Origin: Chryseobacterium nakagawai
Lineage (GTDB): Bacteria; Bacteroidota; Bacteroidia; Flavobacteriales; Weeksellaceae
NCBI RefSeq assembly: GCF_900637665.1
Contig: NZ_LR134386.1
Coordinates: 5,076,501 to 5,140,500, forward strand
Reading direction: 5' to 3'
DNA: 64,000 nucleotides
The translations under genes were made by a program, and so were the position numbers. Shown here in pieces: positions 44,965-54,369 of this stretch (the first letter of the stretch is position 1; every line of letters starts with the position of its first letter). Under the pieces are notes generated by a model. The model was given only the letters and a program-made list of their open reading frames with translations. It was not told where the DNA came from and did no database searches.

Positions 44965-47900
44965 TATGGAATTCCGGCTGCACCGTATTTTATTTTTGAG
45001 TTCATTTCTTTAATCTCCTTATACATCGCTTCAATAGGTCTGGTATTTTTTTCGATTTGACTTTGAACCTGTAATTGATTTCTGAAAATTTCTTGGCTTG
45101 CTTTATGTATTTTAAGCCCTTCAGCAACGTTAATTCTCATTGCATTAATCTGCCCTTCCAAAGCTCCGGCTGTTTTTTCGGTAATACCTTTTATATCCCC
45201 CTTGAGACCATTTGCAGTTTCATTTAATGCAGGAATACTATCTTGAAAAGCTTTCCACACATAAGCGAATTCTTTAATTGCCGATTGAGGCCCTTCTTTT
45301 AGTTTTGCAATTTCTTCTGGAGTAAGCCCGTCAAAAGCACCTCCTAAGGGGTCTGAAGTAAATTGAGATTGAAGGTTAGCTATTTTCATTAACAATTCCT
45401 GCTTCTTATTATTCAGTTCTTTTAATTCCCCCAATAACCATTGTCTTTCATTAAAATCTAAATTTGCTATATATTTTATTCTATCCTCTGTAGAACCCAA
45501 CTCATTCTGAAGGTTTGATATTTGATTCTTGATAGCCTCATTTGCTTTATTATCTGTCTTTCCATAACCCATTGCTGAATAGAAATCATCAACAAACTTT
45601 TCCATTGCAGGTTGAAGTATCTTTATTTGCAAAGCATTTTTGACTGCATTTCGCATTACATCATCAACTACTTTGTCAAATGATTTCGCAGCATCTTCTC
45701 CCTGTGCAAATCCATCAACAATAGCATCTGCAATTCTCTGTGAAAGATCTTTGAATTCTGTTGTAGTTACACTCTTTTTGAAATTATCAATTAGATCAGC
45801 AATCTGCATGTCAATATCCCTTATTTGCTGATCATAACTAGAAACTTTATCCTTATCTGATTTTTTCTTGTTTGACTCTTCTTCTCGCATTGATCTAAGT
45901 CGCTGTTGCTGTTCTGCAAGATTGGTAATAAGCTTTCTTTGATCAGATAATGCTTTTTCTCCTGCTGTATTTTCAATAACTCTTTGAAGTTCTCTGTAAG
46001 AAGTTTTAAGCTCTTCTACAGCTCGCTGCCATTCACGGATATTTCTTTCCCTTGCATTGTCTCCACTTACCAAGCTAGAAATTGACATAACCATCTGAAC
46101 AATACCTCCAGCCATTTGCCCATAATTCCCTGAGAAATATCCAGCGACAGCATTGGAAATTCCATCAACCAATTGCTCTACGTCTTTGAGAGTCTGTTGT
46201 GATTCTTCTGAAATCATACTTAAGGCTCCACTAAGAGAAGAAGAAAAGCCAAGTACACCATTAATTGCTTGCCCAGAAGTCTCGAATATTCCAGTTAAAG
46301 CTAAATTTGTTGCTTGCAGCTGACTGTTATATTCTTCGCTTGATTTACCGTGTTTTCTCTCAATATCAGCGAGTTTCTTTTTTTCGTCAGAATATTTTTT
46401 TAGAGAGACAGTAATTGTTTTAAAAGGATTTTTTGACAGTTGGTCATCAAGTTTTTTTAAAGCATCATTATATAGTTTGAGATCTTCCGGATTTAAAGCG
46501 TTGCCAGCTTCTGAATCAATGAAAGCTTTAAACTGATCTCGGATTTTTTTCAGTGTACGTGGTCCTATCTTTTCAAGATCTCCAAACACTTTAACATATG
46601 CATCTGTCTTCTGGAACATTTCCCAAGACATGGAAGAAATATCTTTTGATTCTGATTTGTTGGCTTCTTCTGTTTGACGAACTTTTTCTGCATCTGAAAC
46701 ATTGGACTCTTGAATACGTTTTCTAATGTCATTATATCTAGCTTCAATAATGAGTTTTCTTTGCTCGAAAGTTTCTTTGTCTTTGAGGAAAGAGTTGTAA
46801 TAATCTTGTTGTTTTTGTCTTTCATCCTTTAAAGCTTTATCAATAGCTAAATCTTTTACATTCCTATTCTCACCAGTCATTTCATCGGCATAGACTTTTT
46901 TGAACTTTTCTAGCTTATCTATTAATTCATTACCTTCGAATTTTGCCTTAATTTGATCTATTTCCTTATTAACAACTTCAAGAAACGTCTCTTCACCAAT
47001 GTATTCTGAAATTATTTTTTTTATTTTGATTAAATTTTCAGCCGCTTCATTTCCAGATGTTTTCTCTAAAGTTGTATTAGTATCTTTTAAATATTGAAGA
47101 AAAGCTTTATCCTTAACTTCTGGAAACATACCATCAACAGTTTCCTTACTGTAACCTAATTGAAGAAGCTTATCTCGAACTTCAATTTGACGTTTTGTTT
47201 CATCAATACTTTCTTGAAAGCTTTTAACCTCAATGAGTTTTTCACGTTCTGCTCGGTTTTTCCTTAATTCATAAAGTTCATCCTGAACAGCCTTTACACT
47301 CTTAACTTCATTACTATATCTTTCCTTTCCATACTTGTCAATGTACCTCATTTGAACAGTATCACCAGAAGACCTTTCTAATGCTTCTTCACGAAGGCTA
47401 ATTTCTTGATTGATTCTAGCCAGAGAACCTTTTAAAAAGCTTTTTTCGGCTCCTTTTTCTAATTTCAGGCGTTCCCGCGCTCGCTCTTTTTGATCTTTAA
47501 GCAACTGTTTGTCCGATAAATCATACTTTTTTAATGCCGCCTCTGCTTCACGATATTTTCTTTCAGCCTCAGTCCATGCAGGGCTTCCTTTTTGGGATGT
47601 TGGCATTGAAGCCACGAGATCTTCGGCTGCTTTTTTCTGAGCTTCCCAATATGCCTTGTTTTTATCTACAGAAGCCCCATTTTGTGCATTATTTATTTTA
47701 TTTATCTCTGTTTGAGCTCTTGTAAGTTGTGATAGTAATGGATTAATATTCCAGTTAATAAGACCTATTGAAGTAGACTTAACAAGAGAGTGAATGTTAT
47801 TGACCTTATCAAGTGCCTCAGCCTTTTTAACGTTACTTTTCTCTAAAGAAGAAATTTCTTTATTGATTAATTTCACCTGATCTTCCCAGTATCTTTTCTG

Positions 47901-50009
47901 CTCAGATAAAGACATGGAAGAAAGCTTCTCGTTTTCTAATCTTTGTCTGTACTCATCATTATATTTTTCAAGATTAATTCTTTGAGCTTCCAGGTTCTTT
48001 TTTGCAATTTCTAGTTGTTCAAGATAGATTCCACTATCCCCATTCCTCTTTGAAAGAATTTTGTTTAACTCTTCAATCTTTGCAGTATACCCCTCAATGC
48101 TTTTTTTAGCCTTTTCAATATTAGCTTGGATATTCTGGGTACTAAACTTATCCATCTCTGCATTAAGCTTCTTCTGAGCCTCAGTAGAACCCATCTTCTT
48201 AAATGTTTCCAAATCCATACTGTTTAGTAGTGTAGGATACATTTTTTGCATCTGCTTATACGCCTCAAGCTGTTGAAGTTTGGTAGAAGTATCTGAGTTT
48301 ATCACAGAGGTTAATTCCTGTGTCTTATTCTTAAGTTCTTCTATTAGCTTACTAGATCTCTGTCTCTCATCATTTAGCTGTTTTTCTGCTATAGATGCCG
48401 CCGTCGAAGTATCTCTTAATTTTAAATATGCATAAGTCAAAGCAACGGCTCCTGCAATCAATAATACAATAGGATTATTGAGCATTGTAGCATTCAGTAA
48501 TGCCTGAGCCTGAGTAGCTAATCTAGTTGCTGCAGTTCTAAGTGAAGTTAATAATGTCAACCTAGCAGTAGCAATAGAGTTCGCATTTTTAGCAGCTGTT
48601 TGAGCAGTTTCGGTAGCTACCGCCAACGCCCCCTGTGCAGTTCCAACAGCTTTTGCGGTATTTTCAAGAGATTGCTTTGCAGCATTGAATTCAGTAGCAA
48701 CCGCCAATGCTCTCTTCCCTGCTATAGAAGCCGATTCCTGGGTAGCAAGTACAGTATTTTGAGCAGACTCAACTCTTTTTTGAGCAAGTTCTATTTGTCT
48801 TGCAGTTCCCACAGCCTGAATAGAAGATAATTCCATTCTAGCCAAAGACAATTGTACTCTTGCCTCTTGCGCTTTTGCTGCGGCTGTTATACCTGCTTGA
48901 ATTGCTGCTTGTTTTTTAACAGCCAAACCTGACACATCCGCTTGAAGTGATGAGTATTTAGCTTTAGTACTCGCTAATTCAGCTGCAGCTTCACGTGCTG
49001 TCGCTTCTGCTTGTCTTTGTGTTACCAATGCACGCCCTAGCTTCATTTTCTCAGAAATACCAAGCAATGCGATCTCGGACTGAATTGTTCTATTTCCCAT
49101 ATTCTGGGCGGTTGAAGTAACTATTACAGCAGCTTTGTAGGCACCATAAGCAACAACTAATCCTTCAATGATATCAAGAACCTTCTGGTAATTTTCTACA
49201 AGGAAAGTTAATCCCTCAATACCTTTGTAAAGTACACCCTCACTACCTTCTCCTATTTTGTTCAACATTTGATCCCAAGTATCACCAAGGTTGGCTACCT
49301 GTCCAGAAAGCGATGCAGATTGCTTTTCCATTAACTCGAAAAACATTCCTCCTTCATTGGTCATCTTAAATAAAACATCCTGAACATCCTTAAATCCAAC
49401 TTTTCCGGAAGAAACCATGTCGCTAATTTCTGATTCGGTCTTGTTGAATTTTTTAGCAAGCTCTGCTAACATAGGAATACCAGCCTCCGTAAACTGAAGT
49501 AGCTCCTGCCCCATCAGCTTATTTTTAGCTTTCACCTGACCGTAAATCAAGTTAATTCTTTCAAGTGGCACACCTAATCCAGCAGCAATATTCCCCATCC
49601 TTGTTAGGGTTTCTACAACTTCATTCGCTGGTACTTGAAAAGCAAGTAATTGTTTTGCTCCAGCAGAAACATCTTGAAGGGAGAAAGGAGTCTTTGCTGC
49701 AAGATCAACCATTTGCCCCATTAGGATCTTTGCCTTATCAGCATTACCTAACATTGTAGAAAAAGCAATTTCCGTTTTCTGGAACTCCCCACGGACATTG
49801 ATTATCTCTTTAGTAAATGAAATCAAAGTTTGAGCAGAAAGATATCCTCCAATAGCTGTTCCCAGATTCTTAAATGCAGAATCCATTACCTGTGCTTCTT
49901 TTACAGCTAATCCGGAAGCTTCACGAATGCCGTTTTTAATCCTGGTAATCCCTTGGTCAAAGTTGTTTACTGAAAGTAAAGCATCGAAATGTAAAGCTCC
50001 TTGTGTCAT
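44964..50009 (-). CDS. Tail tape measure protein
   Basis: 1681 residues. The N-terminal about 220 residues fit the tape-measure domain of Bacteroidota phages (FQKTEIAFSTMLGNADKAK, TPFSLQDVSAGAKQLLAF, GQELLQFTEAGIPMLAEL). Long coiled coils follow, with a hydrophobic segment at about 505-530 (NNPIVLLIAGAVALTYAYLKL). By the rule of about 1.5 angstrom per residue the tail should be near 250 nm. Lies directly after the tail chaperone genes (ATGA overlap). Confidence 0.93.
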   Translation of the reverse strand: MTQGALHFDALLSVNNFDQGITRIKNGIREASGLAVKEAQVMDSAFKNLGTAIGGYLSAQTLISFTKEIINVRGEFQKTEIAFSTMLGNADKAKILMGQMVDLAAKTPFSLQDVSAGAKQLLAFQVPANEVVETLTRMGNIAAGLGVPLERINLIYGQVKAKNKLMGQELLQFTEAGIPMLAELAKKFNKTESEISDMVSSGKVGFKDVQDVLFKMTNEGGMFFELMEKQSASLSGQVANLGDTWDQMLNKIGEGSEGVLYKGIEGLTFLVENYQKVLDIIEGLVVAYGAYKAAVIVTSTAQNMGNRTIQSEIALLGISEKMKLGRALVTQRQAEATAREAAAELASTKAKYSSLQADVSGLAVKKQAAIQAGITAAAKAQEARVQLSLARMELSSIQAVGTARQIELAQKRVESAQNTVLATQESASIAGKRALAVATEFNAAKQSLENTAKAVGTAQGALAVATETAQTAAKNANSIATARLTLLTSLRTAATRLATQAQALLNATMLNNPIVLLIAGAVALTYAYLKLRDTSTAASIAEKQLNDERQRSSKLIEELKNKTQELTSVINSDTSTKLQQLEAYKQMQKMYPTLLNSMDLETFKKMGSTEAQKKLNAEMDKFSTQNIQANIEKAKKSIEGYTAKIEELNKILSKRNGDSGIYLEQLEIAKKNLEAQRINLEKYNDEYRQRLENEKLSSMSLSEQKRYWEDQVKLINKEISSLEKSNVKKAEALDKVNNIHSLVKSTSIGLINWNINPLLSQLTRAQTEINKINNAQNGASVDKNKAYWEAQKKAAEDLVASMPTSQKGSPAWTEAERKYREAEAALKKYDLSDKQLLKDQKERARERLKLEKGAEKSFLKGSLARINQEISLREEALERSSGDTVQMRYIDKYGKERYSNEVKSVKAVQDELYELRKNRAEREKLIEVKSFQESIDETKRQIEVRDKLLQLGYSKETVDGMFPEVKDKAFLQYLKDTNTTLEKTSGNEAAENLIKIKKIISEYIGEETFLEVVNKEIDQIKAKFEGNELIDKLEKFKKVYADEMTGENRNVKDLAIDKALKDERQKQQDYYNSFLKDKETFEQRKLIIEARYNDIRKRIQESNVSDAEKVRQTEEANKSESKDISSMSWEMFQKTDAYVKVFGDLEKIGPRTLKKIRDQFKAFIDSEAGNALNPEDLKLYNDALKKLDDQLSKNPFKTITVSLKKYSDEKKKLADIERKHGKSSEEYNSQLQATNLALTGIFETSGQAINGVLGFSSSLSGALSMISEESQQTLKDVEQLVDGISNAVAGYFSGNYGQMAGGIVQMVMSISSLVSGDNARERNIREWQRAVEELKTSYRELQRVIENTAGEKALSDQRKLITNLAEQQQRLRSMREEESNKKKSDKDKVSSYDQQIRDIDMQIADLIDNFKKSVTTTEFKDLSQRIADAIVDGFAQGEDAAKSFDKVVDDVMRNAVKNALQIKILQPAMEKFVDDFYSAMGYGKTDNKANEAIKNQISNLQNELGSTEDRIKYIANLDFNERQWLLGELKELNNKKQELLMKIANLQSQFTSDPLGGAFDGLTPEEIAKLKEGPQSAIKEFAYVWKAFQDSIPALNETANGLKGDIKGITEKTAGALEGQINAMRINVAEGLKIHKASQEIFRNQLQVQSQIEKNTRPIEAMYKEIKEMNSKIKYGAAGIP

Positions 50010-50221
50010 TTTTTATTTTGCTGATTAATTTTGTCCAGATACTTTTTGAAGTCATTGGAAGTTTGTGGCGTAAGCTCTTTCACCTCATCATTAGAATTGT
50101 TACTGTTATTATCATCTTTTTCAATGTATTTCTGATTAGGCAGGTCATACAGCATTCTTAATACTATTGGCCATGGAATACTCCACATCAATTCTTTGTA
50201 AGGGATTTTCAAGGTTTTCAT
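50006..50221 (-). CDS. Tail assembly chaperone T part, probably read as a -1 frameshift extension
   Basis: 71 residues from the ATG at 50221 (MKTLKIPYKELMWSIPWPIV), but the same frame is open further upstream across the end of the preceding gene and reads protein-like sequence there (GDDSGRWESTGLQSIYGTLG, about 50280-50222). Siphophages commonly make a G-GT pair by -1 frameshifting just before the tape measure; this frame is -1 relative to the upstream gene. A likely slip point is the A5G run at 50294-50299 in codons CCA AAA AGT. The acidic/Asn-rich tail (DNNSNNSNDEVKE) ends with an ATGA overlap to the tape measure. Confidence 0.75.
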   Translation of the reverse strand: MKTLKIPYKELMWSIPWPIVLRMLYDLPNQKYIEKDDNNSNNSNDEVKELTPQTSNDFKKYLDKINQQNKK

Positions 50222-50229
50222 TGCGAACC

Positions 50230-50754
50230 CTAAGGTTCCGTAGATAGATTGGAGACCGGTTGATTCCCATCTACCAGAGTCGTCTCCGTTGGACTTTTTG
50301 GACTTGTTACTGTCAGCTGTCCGATCATTCTGATAGAGGTGATAAAATTTTTGATATCATACATCTGAAGTATGACCATAGAGATTTTAAGAGCTTTCTC
50401 TGGATTCAATTTCCATTTTAGATACCAGGATAGAAAGTTTGTGAATAATAGGATTTTCCAACGTTTGTGTAAGATGCACACAGCAATGAATTTCATCAAT
50501 GGTGTTACGTTTTTTCCAACTTCGTTGAAGACAGAAGCATTATCCTCAGATGTAAGATTGATTTTGAGATCAACAGCGTGCTTATTAGCATATGTAATTG
50601 TCCCAAAAACAAGAGGTTTAATTTGAAATTTTCTTTTTCCAATATCGAAGACAAAGCCTTTTTCAATAAGCAATTCTGCTTCGTTTTTTTCGGCTTCTTC
50701 TTTGGAAATATTTTGGCTGACGAAATCGTCAAAAAGATCTTCTGTGCTTTCCAT
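50230..50754 (-). CDS. Tail assembly chaperone G part
   Basis: 174 residues. Placed between major tail protein and tape measure, as expected for gpG-type chaperones that coat the tape measure during tail assembly. The N-terminus is acidic (ESTEDLFDDFVSQNISKEEAE), and a helical core follows (VTPLMKFIAVCILHKRW). Its C-terminal 30 residues (LTVTSPKSPTETTLVDG...) overlap the -1 frame of the next gene. A terminator hairpin lies just upstream, which should lower its expression relative to the tail tube. Confidence 0.75.
   Translation of the reverse strand: MESTEDLFDDFVSQNISKEEAEKNEAELLIEKGFVFDIGKRKFQIKPLVFGTITYANKHAVDLKINLTSEDNASVFNEVGKNVTPLMKFIAVCILHKRWKILLFTNFLSWYLKWKLNPEKALKISMVILQMYDIKNFITSIRMIGQLTVTSPKSPTETTLVDGNQPVSNLSTEP
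50294..50299 (-). other. Candidate -1 frameshift site of the tail chaperone genes
   Basis: On the minus strand the run AAAAAG (0-frame codons CCA AAA AGT) lies 62 nt before the upstream gene's stop. In the -1 frame codons AAA AAG follow, and the frame stays open to 50006. It is not a perfect X_XXY_YYZ heptamer, so the exact slip point is uncertain. Confidence 0.5.
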
Positions 50755-50764
50755 GTTTTAGATA

Positions 50765-50790
50765 AAAAGCCACCCACAACTGCAGGTGGC
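50765..50790 (-). terminator. Terminator between major tail protein and tail chaperones
   Basis: GCCACC (50769-50774) and GGTGGC (50785-50790) form a 6-bp stem with a 10-nt loop; on the minus strand TTTTT (50768-50764) follows directly. It should reduce transcription of the low-copy tail genes after the abundant tail tube gene. Confidence 0.8.
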
Positions 50791-50817
50791 CAAAGTATAT
50801 GAATGTTAGAAAAAGTA

Positions 50818-51324
50818 TTATTTCTCTCTGTAGGTCATCGCTTCAACGCCTACCTTAGTAGGTGCTTGAACAGTAACTACAACTTTCATTGTAAGGACGT
50901 TTTCAGTCCCGATTGTTCCACCAAGTGGAGTTGCCAAAACTTTTCCGTTCACGATATCAATATCGTACCCAGCTTTTGTTTCAACAGTAAATGATTTCTC
51001 AATCACTTCTTTCACCATAGGAGGGGAATAGCTTTTCTTAGCAGGAGTTCCTGAAGTGATAACTTCACCACCAGCATAGTAAGCTTGAGTTTCTAATGAA
51101 GGATTAGCAATTTCAAAGGTTAAAGTAGTTTCTGCATCGTTTTGACCGATAGCAATTCTCTTCCCTTTTTCTTCGGTTTCAATCCAGTTAATCGTTTCGT
51201 CTGTAGTTTCAAGTACTGCGGTCCCTTTAAGCGTTTCATCATGCTCAGTCAAGGCAGTACCCATGCCTCCATCCGCAGCTTTATCTCCGGAAAGAAGTCT
51301 TTTTATACCAAATGTAAATGCCAT
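50818..51324 (-). CDS. Major tail (tube) protein
   Basis: 168 residues, beta-rich with features of the phage tail tube fold (TLTFEIANPSLETQAYYAGG, KVVVTVQAPTKVGVEAMTYR). Placed after the tail terminator gene and before a terminator and the chaperones, the usual order. It polymerises into the non-contractile tail tube. Confidence 0.85.
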   Translation of the reverse strand: MAFTFGIKRLLSGDKAADGGMGTALTEHDETLKGTAVLETTDETINWIETEEKGKRIAIGQNDAETTLTFEIANPSLETQAYYAGGEVITSGTPAKKSYSPPMVKEVIEKSFTVETKAGYDIDIVNGKVLATPLGGTIGTENVLTMKVVVTVQAPTKVGVEAMTYREK

Positions 51325-51335
51325 TTATTTTTAGT

Positions 51336-51734
51336 TTAATTGATTGTTCGGGTTTGTAATCGAATGACGGAAACCCATTCATTTTTTCCGTCTACTTTAT
51401 AATCTCGTTGATATTCAATCTCGAGGTATGTTTTTTTATCTTCCAGATAGACCTCATCGAATAGAGGCATCAAAAGCTTTGTAGCGTTATTCAAAAGTGC
51501 GAGATTAGGCAAATAGCTTGTGCCAGACTGAATATCTTGTGCATAAATATTTACTAAGACAACTGATGAATGAAGCGGATCAGTAGCAACTGAAAGTGAA
51601 CCTATGACAACATCATTTTTCGTTGAATTAAAAGGGCGTTGATCTATACAAACCTCTCCATTAATGATGCTTTTAATTGTGCTGTTTTTGACAATATTAA
51701 AAGCGATTGATTTTAATTCAAATGTTGTTATCAT
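51336..51734 (-). CDS. Tail terminator-like protein
   Basis: 132 residues. Alternating helix and strand pattern (LKSIAFNIVKNSTIKSIING, VVLVNIYAQDI) and the position just before the tail tube gene suit a tail terminator that caps the tube at the head side. ATGA overlap with the upstream gene. Sequence identity to known terminators not evident. Confidence 0.7.
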   Translation of the reverse strand: MITTFELKSIAFNIVKNSTIKSIINGEVCIDQRPFNSTKNDVVIGSLSVATDPLHSSVVLVNIYAQDIQSGTSYLPNLALLNNATKLLMPLFDEVYLEDKKTYLEIEYQRDYKVDGKNEWVSVIRLQTRTIN

Positions 51735-52207
51735 TCTCTTTTTCTCATTGTGTTAACTATACTCTGAGCGATCTGATTGATTCGGGTTTTTGCTAAAACT
51801 TGGGATGGTTGTAAAACAGGTTGTTTATGTACATCTTCAACATAACTTGCATACTCCATTCCGGCAACAACTATTAAACAGTACCCTTGTGGATATCTTA
51901 TTGCTATCTCCTTTGCAAAATTTTCCCCTACTACTTCACCTGGTGTCTCATTTGAGTCATATTTTGGACCTCTTTCTTTAACTTCAAAAACAGAGTTAAG
52001 AATATTGCCATGTTTTACTATGATATACCCAATAGAGTTTTTAAGATTACCCGTTTGGACCTGATAAGTGTCTAGGTTCTTAGCGAGATTTACACATTCT
52101 ACACCCAGATAATTCAGGTTCCTGATCATGAGTTCATCCAGTGTATTAATCCTTTCTTGCAGATAAGAATTAATCTGATTCATGTTAAATCTTGGTTCTA
52201 TACCCAT
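51731..52207 (-). CDS. HK97 gp10-like head-tail joining protein
   Basis: 158 residues. The segment DTYQVQTGNLKNSIGYIIV is typical of the gp10 family (tail completion, neck). Another ATG eight codons in (52183) is a possible start; the first overlaps the upstream stop by 10 bp. Position between head closure and tail terminator genes is standard. Confidence 0.78.
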   Translation of the reverse strand: MGIEPRFNMNQINSYLQERINTLDELMIRNLNYLGVECVNLAKNLDTYQVQTGNLKNSIGYIIVKHGNILNSVFEVKERGPKYDSNETPGEVVGENFAKEIAIRYPQGYCLIVVAGMEYASYVEDVHKQPVLQPSQVLAKTRINQIAQSIVNTMRKRE

Positions 52208-52518
52208 AACCTACAGTGTAATTGTGTTGGAGTAAATCGTAGTACTTTTCCCTTGCTTCGGATTTGATTGCCACTTCTTACTTCAATCTGTGTATTAGCC
52301 TCTATTATCGGAGTTCCTAAGGGCATTAATACTTTTGAAGAATAATTGGTATTCTCACCACTTTCAAGGGTAACAATACCCTGCTGAACTGCAACCTCAT
52401 CTCTACAATTGGAATGATATTTCCACTGCTCAGTTGGTTCTGTAGGAAATCCCGTATCTGGATCTACCCCACCACCTGAAACTTCAAGCACATAAAGTGA
52501 ATATGGATATTGTGTCAT
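52198..52518 (-). CDS. Head closure/connector protein
   Basis: 106 residues, small beta barrel predicted (CRDEVAVQQGIVTLESGENT, IEVRSGNQIRSKGKV). The position between the adaptor and gp10-like genes suggests the stopper that closes the portal channel. Assignment rests mainly on order. Confidence 0.65.
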   Translation of the reverse strand: MTQYPYSLYVLEVSGGGVDPDTGFPTEPTEQWKYHSNCRDEVAVQQGIVTLESGENTNYSSKVLMPLGTPIIEANTQIEVRSGNQIRSKGKVLRFTPTQLHCRLWV

Positions 52519-52844
52519 GCTAAGTAACTAATGTCTTTTACACCTAAATCTGAATCTTTCAACAAGTCTGGAATACCTAACTTACTACACTCAATGGAGT
52601 ACCATCTTTCTAAGGCTTTCCTATCCCACTTTACTGAATAGCTATCCTCTGATACATCTGGCTTTGCAAGTAACTCAAGGACTATTTCTGTAAAAATGAC
52701 ATCCATTTCGTCCGGTTTATCGAGAGCTTCTAATTCATTGATCTGCTTTGAGGCAAAGAATATGGTAAGATCTGCATCACTCATAGTGATGGACAAACGG
52801 TTCAATTTACTCTTGAAATAATCCTTATTCGTTACTATTGCCAT
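52515..52844 (-). CDS. Head-tail adaptor (gp6-like)
   Basis: 109 residues, all-helical, with a C-terminal strand; WDRKALERWYSIECSKLGIP is typical of the short adaptor proteins that bind the portal from below. It is 3 bp after the capsid gene and overlaps the closure gene by 4 bp. Confidence 0.7.
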   Translation of the reverse strand: MAIVTNKDYFKSKLNRLSITMSDADLTIFFASKQINELEALDKPDEMDVIFTEIVLELLAKPDVSEDSYSVKWDRKALERWYSIECSKLGIPDLLKDSDLGVKDISYLA

Positions 52845-52847
52845 ATA

Positions 52848-53954
52848 TTAGAATGCTTTAGTAGTTGACAGCAAGTAGATATACTTGATAGTATTCACTA
52901 CCGGGAAGGCATTAAGCTCAGCTTTTGTCCATTCTTTGAAAGGTTCGTTTTGATTCCACTTAGAAATCAATGTTCTCCCCTTCTTAGCGTAGATCACATT
53001 TTTCACAGGCTCCATTTCCTCCATTGCAAGAGCGTTCTTAATCTCTCCTAATTTTCCTTCAGGAATAAATACAAGGTTACTTCCTTCGAAAGGTCTGATA
53101 ATTGTCGGCGTTCCGTCTTTTTCAACAGGAACTCTGATATCGGTAACCTCGAATACTGGAAGCTTTGCGGCTAGCATGTATTCGTTGATACGATCCATAG
53201 TTAATGGTGCTGTTTGTGAGTTTCTAGCTGCTGCTGAAAGTCCGAAGAATGTTCCTACAGTCTCTTTAATTTCTTTAGACTTCATGAACTGAAGTAAAGT
53301 ACGTCCATCGATAAGTATTTTTGAGAAAGTCAATCCTCTGTCTGAAGCCTCGTTTACCAAATTCACTATATCAGTAAGTGGCTTTGAGTTTACAGCATCA
53401 CTCCAATCTTCAGAAGCATTTACCTTGTTTTCTGAAGGCATTTTTAAGTCGATATCTGCGACAACAATACCATCAGGGTTATTATCTGCCGTTATTGCAA
53501 TTTTACCTGTTGAAATAGCCTGTGCTACTGTTAAATCAAGTCTCTTATCTACAGCTTCGGTAACATATTTCATGTCATCCCAAATAAGCTTTAAGGCTTG
53601 ATTCTTTTTCTCCTGGTCTTTAATCCCTTTCATTTCCTGAAGAACCTTGTAATTTCTATACTGTTCTTCATCCAGATCTCTCATTACCTTGATTGGTGGG
53701 ATTTTACCACTCATTGCTTCAAGTGTCTCACGACTTCTCAAAGGTGTTTCACTATCTCTAGTTACATAAGATGCAGCAGGAGTAATTACAGAATTACCAA
53801 GAACTGAGCTATATGTTAAAGAGATTTGCGGAAGTGCGAAATCAAAATACTGAGTATACCAAGGAGTATTGAATTTCTCGAGCCTCGTATCGATCATCAT
53901 TTGTAGTGTGTCAGCGTCTGCTACACTACCGAAAACGGTTGTTTCTTTTGCCAT
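52848..53954 (-). CDS. Major capsid protein, lambda gpE type
   Basis: 368 residues. Layout of the phage capsid E family: N-terminal arm, E-loop (SYVTRDSETPLRSRETLEAM), spine helix (EEQYRNYKVLQEMKGIKDQE), and the C-terminal A-domain (LVFIPEGKLGEIKNALAMEE, VIYAKKGRTLISKW). Forms the icosahedral head shell. Lies 17 bp downstream of the decoration gene. Confidence 0.9.
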   Translation of the reverse strand: MAKETTVFGSVADADTLQMMIDTRLEKFNTPWYTQYFDFALPQISLTYSSVLGNSVITPAASYVTRDSETPLRSRETLEAMSGKIPPIKVMRDLDEEQYRNYKVLQEMKGIKDQEKKNQALKLIWDDMKYVTEAVDKRLDLTVAQAISTGKIAITADNNPDGIVVADIDLKMPSENKVNASEDWSDAVNSKPLTDIVNLVNEASDRGLTFSKILIDGRTLLQFMKSKEIKETVGTFFGLSAAARNSQTAPLTMDRINEYMLAAKLPVFEVTDIRVPVEKDGTPTIIRPFEGSNLVFIPEGKLGEIKNALAMEEMEPVKNVIYAKKGRTLISKWNQNEPFKEWTKAELNAFPVVNTIKYIYLLSTTKAF

Positions 53955-53971
53955 TTTTTAAGTATTAAGGA

Positions 53972-54343
53972 TTATCGAGATTCAGAGAATAAGATTAATG
54001 GCAATGCTTTTTTGTGAGCCGCATTAATTGCTGGAGTTACTCTACGTGCATATACAGTTCCTCTGAGGACTACATCGACAGGTTCATTGGATCCAATCTT
54101 AACATCTGTATACAAAAGACCTTTTGCATCAGAAGTCTGATCCGGAGCAGTACCTGTCAAAGTTGCTTTTTTAGCTTTTCGGGTGGCTTCATCGAAAACC
54201 ATCGGTGTACCCGCTGGGATTGTTTCTCCCACAGTTAATCCGGTAGCATCGAGAGAAAATCCACCTCTAGCCATTTCCAGTACCTTCTGGAAAATAGGAA
54301 TCGTTCTTGATCCCTGAGTTGAAGTTGGCTCTAAATATCCCAT
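53972..54343 (-). CDS. Head decoration protein, lambda gpD-like
   Basis: 123 residues. Contains the pattern TIPAGTPMVFDEATRKAK and VDVVLRGTVYARRV seen in capsid-stabilising decoration proteins; it sits between scaffold and capsid genes. The first 30 residues are polar (TSTQGSRTIPIF). Confidence 0.78.
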   Translation of the reverse strand: MGYLEPTSTQGSRTIPIFQKVLEMARGGFSLDATGLTVGETIPAGTPMVFDEATRKAKKATLTGTAPDQTSDAKGLLYTDVKIGSNEPVDVVLRGTVYARRVTPAINAAHKKALPLILFSESR

Positions 54344-54369
54344 TTTGTTTTTGTTAAGTGATTAATGCT

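Noticed and set aside
46565..46825. Open frame of 86 codons within the tape measure
   Set aside because: Same-strand shadow in another frame, Lys/Gln-rich, no start context.
50372..50802. Several frames of 74-90 codons overlapping the tail chaperone gene
   Set aside because: Shadows of the G gene; only the -1 frame that runs into 50006-50221 is protein-like and in the expected place.
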